A DNA stretch of 44,198 bases. Origin: Candidatus Kapaibacterium sp. (GTDB taxonomy: Bacteria > Bacteroidota > Ignavibacteria > Kapaibacteriales > WFXC01). Where the stretch lies: assembly GCA_026996895.1 (NCBI GenBank), contig JALWJX010000086.1:1-44198 (forward strand), read 5' to 3'. Both the position numbers and the translations under genes were made by a program. Below the pieces are notes generated by a model, which did no database searches, was not told the origin of the DNA, and saw nothing but the letters and a program-made list of their open reading frames with translations. Position 1 is the first letter of the stretch. Every line of letters starts with the position of its first letter. This document shows, piece by piece, positions 31,807 to 42,400 of this stretch.

Positions 31807-33018
31807 GTGGCAGATTTGTTTGAAAAATGTTACGCGTTTCGCCGGGCAGATGAAGTGAAAGCCATTGGGCTCTATCCATACTTTCACGTTGTTCAGGGTA
31901 ATGAAGGACCGGTCGTCCAGATGGAAGGACGCAAGGTCGTTATGGCAGGGTCGAATAACTATCTGGGATTGACGACCCATCCGTATGTGCAGGAGAAAGC
32001 CATCGAGGCAATCAAAAAGTATGGTACCAGTTGCACTGGATCGCGGTATCTGACCGGAACAATTGATCTACACGTGGAATTGGAGGAGCGGTTAGCAAAG
32101 TTTATGGGATATGAAGCAGTGCTGCTCTTTAGCACGGGCTATCAGACGTCCTTAGGCACAATTTCGGGATTGGTGCAAAAAGGGGACTATGTGATTTCCG
32201 ATAAAGAAAACCACGCCAGTATTATTAACGGGTGTATGCTGGCAAAAGGGGGATTTGCAGAGTTTGTCCGTTATAAGCACAACGATCCGGAGGATCTGGA
32301 AAAAGTCCTGTCACGGATTCCTGACAATGCTGGCAAGCTGGTCGTTACCGATGGCGTGTTTTCTGTCACAGGAGAAATTGTGGCATTGCCGGAAATTCTG
32401 GAAGTGACCAAAAAATATGGGGCGCGCATTCTGGTGGATGATGCCCACGCCGTGGGAGTCATTGGTGAGGGGGGACGAGGTACCGCCAGCCATTTTGGAT
32501 TGACCAGTGAGCAGGTGGATATGACAATGGGGACTTTTTCCAAAACCTTTGCGTCGCTGGGAGGATTTGTCTGTGGACCGGAACGGGTGATCAACTACTT
32601 GAAGCACCATTCTCCAGCGTTGATTTTTAGCGCCAGTCCTACGCCTCCAAGTGTCGCCGCAGCTTTGGCGGCTCTGGACATCTTAGAACAACATCCAGAG
32701 TTGGTAGAAAAATTGCGTTCCAATGCGGAGTATGTTCGGCAGGGATTGAAGGCAATTGGCCTTCGCACTCTGGACTATCCAACGGCGATTGTGCCGGTCA
32801 TTATTGGGGATGTTGAAAAAACCCTGGTAATGTGGAGAAAACTGTTTGATCACGGTGTTTTTGTCAATGCTTTTATTCCACCGGGTGTGCCACCGAATAT
32901 GAGTATGTTGCGAACCAGTTATATGGCGACGCACGAAAAAGAACATCTGGATGCTATTATCGAAGCGTTCGAAGTCGTTGCGAAGGAAATGCATCTGGTA
33001 CCTGCAACAGAATCATAA
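31807..33018 (+). CDS. Alpha-oxoamine synthase, likely serine palmitoyltransferase type
   Basis: 403 residues starting at GTG 31807 with GAAAGGA upstream. It belongs to the fold type I PLP family of serine palmitoyltransferase, glycine C-acetyltransferase (Kbl) and BioF. Key features: [42 protein letters not shown] (His stacking on PLP), [16 protein letters not shown], and the PLP lysine in [14 protein letters not shown]. The N-terminus [17 protein letters not shown] and the segment [20 protein letters not shown] follow the Bacteroides serine palmitoyltransferase much more than Kbl or BioF. It would condense serine with a fatty acyl-CoA to 3-ketosphinganine, the first step to sphingolipids, but acyl specificity is not provable from sequence. 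No sphingolipid gene is adjacent. Confidence 0.88.
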   Translation: MADLFEKCYAFRRADEVKAIGLYPYFHVVQGNEGPVVQMEGRKVVMAGSNNYLGLTTHPYVQEKAIEAIKKYGTSCTGSRYLTGTIDLHVELEERLAKFMGYEAVLLFSTGYQTSLGTISGLVQKGDYVISDKENHASIINGCMLAKGGFAEFVRYKHNDPEDLEKVLSRIPDNAGKLVVTDGVFSVTGEIVALPEILEVTKKYGARILVDDAHAVGVIGEGGRGTASHFGLTSEQVDMTMGTFSKTFASLGGFVCGPERVINYLKHHSPALIFSASPTPPSVAAALAALDILEQHPELVEKLRSNAEYVRQGLKAIGLRTLDYPTAIVPVIIGDVEKTLVMWRKLFDHGVFVNAFIPPGVPPNMSMLRTSYMATHEKEHLDAIIEAFEVVAKEMHLVPATES

Positions 33019-33041
33019 TGGTGATGAGCCAGAGAAAAAGT

Positions 33042-33073
33042 TTTGGATATTTGCTGAAGAATGCGTAACTTTG
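33042..33073 (+). promoter_or_regulatory. Bacteroidota-type promoter, distal copy
   Basis: TTTG (33042-33045), 20 nt, TAACTTTG (33066-33073). The 31-nt module beginning TTGGATATTTG (33043) recurs 75 nt downstream at 33118-33148 with TAAATTTG, forming a second, weaker core. Confidence 0.5.
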
Positions 33074-33325
33074 GAAAACTGGAAAGTAGCAGTGACGATT
33101 GAGCAAGTTGTTGGGTATTGGATATTTGGCAAAAAAATTGTAAATTTGCTTTTCGCTCAGGTCGGCAGCAGCCTGAGCGGAAACAAATCCCCATCAGCAC
33201 TGCACACCAAAGGTAAAAGTATCAAGAACGGTGGTTCTTTTTAGAGCCTTTGGTATAACTTTTGCATATTTTGAGTAACGCTTCCAGCAGAAACAGCAGA
33301 AAGCTGGAGAAGCGAAAGTAATGTT

Positions 33326-33356
33326 TTGTTATCTGCGACTTTTGTTATAAATTTGC
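33326..33356 (+). promoter_or_regulatory. Bacteroidota-type promoter of the giant surface-protein gene
   Basis: TTTG (33326-33329), 19 nt, TAAATTTG (33349-33356): both boxes and spacing fit the consensus exactly. It is the closest core to the gene, 70 nt before the ATG at 33427 and 241 nt before the one at 33598. Confidence 0.7.
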
Positions 33357-33426
33357 AACTTCGGATTAGAAAAGAGTGGCAGGATGCAACAGCAGACAAG
33401 TCGAACAAACGGTGAAGGATGGGGTT

Positions 33427-36400
33427 ATGGGAATTGATACGGCTTCTGTATCAAATCAATTAGCTTTTCGACCTGAGCAACCTTCCAGTCGAAACCAATC
33501 CGTGCTGCATGCAACCCCATTCCGGCACCAGGGGACTGTTCATTCCAGAACCTCGAAAAAAAATACAGAAATAGAAACAAAGGGAGTACAGGGTAAGATG
33601 ACCGTATTGCAACGACTATGGGCACAATTGCTGAGAATCGTGGTCCAGGTATGGCAAGTCGTTGGTCGTGCCGCAGATGCTGTTGATCTCCGGATTATCG
33701 GGCGAGTTGCCACGGTAGCCTGTCTTGCGGGCGTGCTGTTGTATCCACAGGAGGGGTATGCTCAGACGATGATTCAGTGGATTGGTGGGGGAGGTGTAAA
33801 GAGTTGGACCGATCCTGCAAACTGGCAGGGTGGTAATGTGCCTGATAATGTGTCAGAAGGAGCATTGTTCCCGGCGGGATCTCCGGTTACAGTAATAAAT
33901 GTTCCAACAACAACTATTGGGAAGTTACTTGTCGATGTAGGTGCCCAGGTGACCCTGGTTTCTACAGGAACGCTGACAGTAGGGAATGGTGGCTCAGGTG
34001 TGGATGTGATTGTAGCAGGCGGAGGAGAGTTAACGCTGAATATGGATATTCAGGTCAATAGTCCTGACCAGTTCCAGGTTCTGGCTTCTGGGGTGTTAAA
34101 GTTTGCTGGTTCGAAACAGGTGACAGGAACGGGAACCTTTATTCTGGACCCAGGAGGACATCTCTACATTTCGGCTACACAGGTGACAGGAGCTGCAGGG
34201 AATATCAATACCAATACTATTACGCTGGCGTCGGATGGACATTACTATTTCACTGGTACTGGGCAGAATACTACAGGATTGCCAGCAACAATTCAGGGAA
34301 GTATGACCGTACAAAGCGGATCGGATGTAACTTTGGCAACTTCGTATAATGTCAATGGTGGTATTATTCACGTGTATGGAACGATCATTTTTGATGCAAG
34401 CAATATTTTCAGTGGTGCTGGAGGTACCTTTAATCTGTACTCCGGAGCAACATTGGAAACAGCAAATCTTCAGGGAATCAGCAGTAGTGGTAGTACTGGG
34501 AGTGTGCAAACAGGAGCACGGAATTTTGATGGAGCTGCTCATTATGTCTACAATGGGGCTGCAGGACAGATCAGCGGGGATGGTCTGCCAACAACCATCA
34601 GTGGGAGTTTGACTGTTGATGTCAACGGAGTATGGCATTTGAGTACCTCACCAACCATTACGGGAGATTTCATAGTAACCAACGCCAATGCTGATATTGA
34701 CGTGGATGATGAGACACTTACATTGTCCGGAGATGTTACCATTACTTCAGGTGCGGAGTTTACCGCCAGTACGCCAGATGCAGGAAGCATTATTGTAAAT
34801 GGTAGCGGGGCGATTACAGGACAGATTGATTTTGTAGCTGGATCTATTCTCAATACGTTCCAATTGGACCGAAACGTGAATATTGCTGCATCGAACCTGA
34901 CAATTGGTACTACTGGTACCTTGGCGCTTAATCAGGGAACCTTGGCGATTGGTTCGCCGCTAACGCTCTATGGGACAACGCTGACCTGCTCGGCAGGCGG
35001 TAAGTTGCGGGGATCTGCATCAGCGTGGGTTGAAGTTTTGCCCGGCGCTGCTGGCGATGTCTATTTGAATTTTGATGCAGGATATCAGACGCTCCACCAT
35101 ATTACGGTGAATCGGGCGGGACAGACCGTCTATTTGTGCAGTGATTTAACCTTGGCGAGTTCGGCAACGCAATTTGTGGCCGGAACATTTGATTTGAATG
35201 GCAATCATTTGACGATTAACAATAGTACTAACGCTTTTGATTTCACCGTTACCACTGCTACCTTTGCAGGAGATGCCAATTCGAATTTGACAATTAACTT
35301 TGCCAATGTCAATGATAATGTCAGCGTAAGCTTTGCAAATGCGGCTGCTACTATTGGTACGTTGACCCTTAATCTCAGTGGTGGTGCTGGTGCTTTGACG
35401 ATTACGGGGGCAGCATTGTCCGTAACCAATTGTAATGTGACGGCAAATACTTATCAATTTGCCCTGGGAGATGGACTCAACTGGACGCTCCACAATACGT
35501 GGACAATCTGGGATAACGCTAACATTGCCACCAACGCCTCGCAAATCACCTATGGTCCAACATCGACGCTATGGTATGCAGGAAGTACTCAGCGTTTGAC
35601 GACGCCGGAACTTGAGAATGCCGCTACGAATGCACCACACAATCTCTTTGTGGGCAATAGTGGAGGCGTGGTGCTGACTGCCGATTTGACTGGAGCAAAA
35701 GCCATTGATGGTAGCTTTACCGTTTCCGCTGGATATCTGGATCTGAATAGCTACGATCTGACGTTAAATGGTCCAATCACGCTGAGCGTGGCACAGCCAT
35801 TTATAGGTGATCCGGCGTCGGATCTGACCATTGCCAATGCGGGTGCCATTTCGGGAACCTTTGCATTCCAGAGCAATCAGAACCTTGGAAACTTCACAAT
35901 GAATCGTGCGGGGGAAATAGCGACCGTTGCTACTGTGACGGTCAACGGAACGTTGCTCAATGCGGCTGGAACGATCCATATCGCACCGAATCACTCGCTC
36001 GCAGTTGCAACCGGTGGAACTATTACGAATAGCGGTGGAAACTATAAAGGATCGGAAACGTCATCACTTTATATCTATGCCGCAACCATCAGCGGCGACT
36101 TTAACTTCATTGGACAGCATCTACTCAATTTGACAGTGAGCTCTGCATCACAGATTGTGACGGTCAATACGTTGACGTTGGCAACCAGCGGTACGCTCAC
36201 TTTGAACGATGGAACGCTGAAGATCAAAGGAGGTGAAACTCTGCACATCTATGGTACTATTGCTACTTCAGGTACCGGATTTTTTGGTGGAACGTCCACT
36301 TCGACATTGATTTATTACCTTGGTGGATCTGCTTCTTTTGGTTTCAATCCTACGCTCAATGATTTGGAGGCGTTGGAGTTTCGTAATCACTTTAGTAATG

Positions 36401-39400
36401 TTGTGACTGTTACCTTGGATAATACGGTCAATATCTATGCGCAAGTGGTTGTAGAAGAAACAGGAAGCGGAAATGTAACATTAAATGGTGCGAACAATCT
36501 CAACTTCCAGAATAACACGGATTTCTACATCATCAATGATCCCACGATTAATGGAACGCCGACCTACGGTAGTGGCGTAGATCTGTGGTACCAGGGAACA
36601 GTGGCGCATACTACCGGTGGCGAGTGGGGTGCCGATCCGAATGGTAATGTGTATGTTGCGAATACTGGTGGCGTAACCCTGGGAGGTAATGCAACGTTGA
36701 TCAGTGGGACGGTGTTTGTTACCAGTGGAACCGGGAACTTAGATCTCAACAATAATAATCTGGAACTGGGTGTCGGCGGTACGCTGGCGGAGACAACAGG
36801 ATCGGTCGTTGTGAACACCGGTGGAAGTACCACCGCTACAGTGCATGCCGGTCCGTTGACCACGAATGCCACGCTTGATACACCGGGTCCAGCAGGATTA
36901 GGGATTGATTTTGGCAATAGTGGCTTGATCGGTCCCATCGAAATAGACCTGATTCCGGTATCAACAACCCTGAGTACATCGCCGTTGACAACCAGTATTG
37001 TTCGGATTTACAAGGTCAGTACAACTCAAACTAATGTGACGGCAAAGGTACGGATTAGCTATCTTTCTGATCACTTGAATGGACTGGATCCAAATACCTT
37101 AGTATTCTACACCAGTTCCGATGGGATTAACTGGACTGAGCGGCATTCGATAGATCTTGTTCGCGGAAGTTCCGGTGCCTACAGCTATGTAGAGGGGACG
37201 CTGACAGGATTGTTTGCCTCTCCGATGTACTTTACCTTAGGAACACCAGGTCCTGCCCATTCCTTAGCGTACTCGGTAACTTCTGCAACGGCAATCGAAG
37301 GCTTTAATGGCGGTGTGACAACCGGCATTGTGTCCGGGCAGCCGGTTACGGTTACCGTTGGAACCTTCAGCGTGGGTGGAAACCTTGTGGCGACCAATGC
37401 AACGACGACGTTGACGTTTTCTTACAGCGGTCCGGAAGCTCCGAATTTCCGGTTCAGAGTTGGGTCAAGCTTGCAGGCAACGCAAGATGTTACGTTGTAC
37501 GCCGGTGCTTCTTCGACTACCAACTCTATCATCTTTGAGTACATTGGTACATCTGCACAGGCAACAACCGTGACGGTCGTAGTGTCCAATCCCTCCTTAG
37601 TGGCGACCTCCATCACGATCCAGGTTACGCCGACGCCAGCACGACATCTGGCATTTTCGACGACGGCATCAACAGCAACTAATGGATTTAACGGTGGAAA
37701 CTTAACAGTTAATGAGAATTCTCCTGTTTCGGTAACCATTGGAACGTTTAGTGCTGAAGGATACCTACGCTCTACCAACGCGGATGTTACCATAACACTG
37801 ACAAGTTCTGATCCTGCGGTAACGCTTAGAGCCAATGGCGGAGTGTTTGGCTCTACCACCACGATGACGATCGTAGCGAATACGTTCTCCAGTACGGCAA
37901 ATATTGAATTTGATTACACTGGGGTTGCACCATCGGTTGTTATTACCCTTACGGCTTCGGCGGCCAGCAATGTGCTAACAGCAACTTCAATCAATGTGAC
38001 CGTTGTTGGCAAGCCCGCTTCGATTATTGCCTATAGTACAACCAGCACAACAGGAACTGATGGAGTCCCATCGGGAACGGTGAATTCGGGCGTTGCCTTT
38101 ACGGTGACGAATGGAACGTTCTCGGTCGATGGAGACCTGCGTGAAACGACAGCGAATTTGACGGTGAATTACAGTGTCACCGGACCGTTTATGATCTATG
38201 CAGGAGCGGTCGGGACGATTTATGCCAATACGGCAGTTACGAATCATTCCATCACGGTGGTCTATACAGGAACCGGAACGACAGCGGTCGTGACAACTCT
38301 GATAGCGACGGGTGCAAGTATTGGATCCACGACGCAAGCAACGATCACCGTCCAGCCGGATCCGGCAGTCCGGTTGGCATATTCGACCACCAGTTCTACG
38401 GGAATCAATGGATTCAACGGTGGATCACTCAGTGCGGACGAAGGTGTTGCCTTCCCGGTGACGGTCGGTTCGTGGAGCGCCTTTGGTCACCTGCGTGCTA
38501 CAACAGCAAATACAACAGTAAATCTCACGGTGAGCAGCACGCTCTCGGGCGTGTCAATTGTGCCCAATACAACAACGTTGAATGCAGGTGCAACTCATAC
38601 GACTGGCAACTTTACGCTCAATTATAGCGGTGCTGAAAATGATCCGTTCAATGTGATTGTCACAGCCGCCAGTGCTGTCTATCCATACAGCACCAGTGTC
38701 ACGGTAAACTTTGATCCGAAGGAGCCAACGAAGCTGGCATTCAGTGTGAATAACGGGAATACCAGCGCTACCTCTGGATTTAACGGTGGAAACCTGACGG
38801 TGACCGAAGGAACTCCTGTACCAGTGACGGTCAGCTCCTTCAGCCCGGATGACTGGTTCCGTGAAACCTCGGCCAGTGTTAATGTAACAATCAGTGTCAA
38901 TGCCGGGGTTCAGGTGCGACAATCGGGTGGTGTATGGGGAAGTAGTACTACCGCCCAGCTTGCAATCAACACGTATCAGGTGAGCTCCAATCTGGAATTC
39001 CGTTACTTCGGAACGCCTGCTAATACGGTTGCAACGGTTACGGCGTCGGCACCGGGATATCCTGTATCGACAACCATTTCGATTACGATTACTGGTCCGG
39101 CAGTGCGTCTGGCGTATAGTTCAACTTCCTCATTCGGTACGGATGGATTCGATACCTATCCAAACCCGATTATGGAAGATCAGCCGTTTACGGTGACCAC
39201 TGGATCGTTCAGTATGTTTGGTGAGTTGCGCTCCACAACTGCCGATGCGGTCATTGCCTTTACCTATGGACCATCCGCAGTAATTAGTGCTGGATTCAGC
39301 GCAACGCCAGCGTCGACGACGCTGACCGCAGGCAATAACTATGTTGAAACGACAATGACCTTCGGTTACACTGGTCCAGCAACGATGGGAACCGTTACAG

Positions 39401-42400
39401 TAACAGCTTCTTCCGTAGGGAATTATCCATACGCTACAACATTAACAGTGCCTTTCTATGCGAAACCGGCAAGTGATCTGGCATGGGATGATACCAGTCC
39501 GAATGAGCGGGATGGGTTACCAGCAACTGCTATTTCCGGTACGCCATTTACCATTACCGCTGCTACCTTTAGTCCCGATGGTGATCTGCGGGCAACCAGT
39601 GCTAATACGACTGTAAATATTACTTCCAGCTATCCGGGCGTGACGGTATCGCCCAATTCCTTTGTCTTCCAGAAAGATGATCCCGACGCGATCACGACAT
39701 TGAGCGTAACGTTGATCTATACAGAGTCTGCTTCCACAACGGTGACCCTCACATTGACAGGAGGAGGATTATCAACGCAGGCAACAATTACGGTGTACTC
39801 GTATCCATCCAAGCTGAAGGTTACCAGTGTGACACCGGCAACCATTTATAATCGTCAAACTTTCAATGTGAATGTTATTTCGGTGAACTCGGCTGATGTA
39901 CAGGTTCCAGTGCCGGTGGATACGGATATTGAGTTGAGCTGGAATCATCCGGCGCTGACTAAGTTCAGTGGAAGTACCGTAGCAACGATTGCTGCGAATA
40001 CGTCTGCCGCGACGATTACCCTGGCATTGGATAATGCCTGGTCTACCGATGTGACGACAACCTTTACCGTGTCGACCACCAGTGGACATAGTCTCAACTC
40101 AACCACAACGACGATTACTATCAAGGCAGCACCAATCAAGCTGGCATTTACCTCTATTACAACGCAGGTCATTCGCAATCAAACATTTAGTTTCGATTTC
40201 CAAACGTGGAATAGTGCTGATCTTCCAACCGGCGTAACGGCGGCAACGGTCGTTGGTGTCACTTCCAATACGGGAGTTACCATTGTGGGAGTTACAACAG
40301 CAAATCTGGCTGTTGGTAATCATAGCGGATCGATTACAAATATTAAGTTGACCTATGTCGGCAATTCTAATACTGTTGCAACACTTACGCTGGCAGTGCA
40401 GAGTGGCCCCGTATTAACGGCAACCAGTATCAACATTACAGTGCTGCCGTATGATCCGAATGCGCTGGCTAATGGAGTGGCACGATATGGATTCAAGACG
40501 GCATCACCGTCAGTCACCAATGCAACAGCGGGAGCAGTGCTGACGCGAAATGGTGTAGATCCGGTAGAAGTGCAATGTCTGGATACGTTCGGCAACGTGA
40601 TCTTGACGTATAATGGCGATGTGTATATCACCATCGGCAGTGACGGAAGTGCATGTCCGGGTGATCCGAACACAGTACTGAAAGATTATTCGACAACCGC
40701 TACAGGTACTATTATCAAGTCGGCGGTGAACGGTGTTGCGACCTTTGCGACATTGCATATCGATGTTGGAGATATCGATGGAGTGCCGTATACTCTGTAT
40801 GCATATCATCCCAGTAATCTGATTGCGCCAACGACCTCGACGCAGTTCCTGATCTTCTCGTCGACTGCTACCAGTATTGCTTTCTGGTCGCAACCACCAG
40901 CATCGACATCGGCAGGATTGGTATTCTCCGGAATGAAAGCGACCTGTGCAACCGGTGCAACTATTGAAAATACGGGTACCAACCTGGTGGTGCAGTTAGT
41001 GGATCAATATGGGAATCCAACCAGTGGTGTAACAACGGTTGTACAGTTGAGTATCTACTCGCAAAATGCAACACCGGGTAATCCTGATAATGTGCCTGGA
41101 TACTTTGTCACTACCGGGACTGCCACACAGGCAACCTTGAGTGTGATAATGGATGCCGGAAGTGGACGAGCGACCTTTGCGAACGTCCGAATCAATCGAG
41201 CAGGAATCTATCGATTGAAAGCAGATGCAGGCTTGACCTATGGATCGGCGATTTCGAATGCCTTTGAGATTACGCCGACCACGGCGTCGACGCTGCGCTT
41301 TGTGTCGCAGCCAACAACTTCTGCTATTGGAAATGTGGTGCAGGGAACCAGTGCCTCGTATGGCAATGTCGTTGCGGTCGAAGCGCTGGATCAATGGGGG
41401 AACCGCGTAACAAATCAAAATATTGTGGTGAATCTGACCACAACGGCTGCACTGACGATCATCAACAATTCCGTTGGTACGGGTACCAGTGGCATTGCCA
41501 TCTTTAGTGCAATGCGCATAACCAGCGGAGCCCCGGGCACTTATCAGCTCAAGGCAACCAGTAATTCTACTACGCTTCTTGCTGGATTCTCCGTCCATTC
41601 CGATCCGTTCGTTCTGCAAGGGGCTGCTGATCGGCTGGCGTTTAGTACGACCAGCTCAACAGGTATTGATGGCTTTAACGGTGGCAATACCACGGTCACT
41701 GGTCAGGTGCCATTCCCGGTGGACTTTGGCTTGTTCAATAATGCAGGGACGCTGACAGCAACAACCGCCAATACGACGGTCGCGCTATCGCTAACGATCA
41801 CCGATCCCGGACTGAGTCTCTATGGCACTGGTGGACCGGGTAGTTCAACGGCAACAGTGGTGGCACAATATACTGCTACCGGCGCGACGCAGGCAACGAT
41901 AAGCTGGACAGGCAGTACGAACACGACGGCGACCTTGACGTTGAGCGTCATTAGTGCTGGTACGGCATTGCAATCGACGTCGGTAACGTTGACGATCGAA
42001 CCGAATAAGCCCGCCGATCGGCTGGCATTTAGTACATCGGCTGTCGGAACGGTGAATCCGTATGATCAGAGTGGTGTGAAAGCGTCGACGCCGCAGATTA
42101 GCCGGCAACCGTTTGTGGTGTACTTCCAGACGTTGAATCCAGATCTGTATCCGACAGCGACGACAGCAACGGGTACACAGGTGCAATTCAGCGTTGTCGG
42201 TAGCGGTGGCAATCCTGTGGCAGGGTTGACACTTGTTTCCCCAACCTCGCCAATTACTTTGAGCAATACAAACACCTTGTACAGTACGACGGTCACTATT
42301 GCGTGGGATCCGTCTGTTTGTAATCAAAATACGACTGCGACGTTGATTCTGTCGGTTTCCTCCGGTGGTTCGCTCCTTGAAACTCGAGCGACGATAACAT

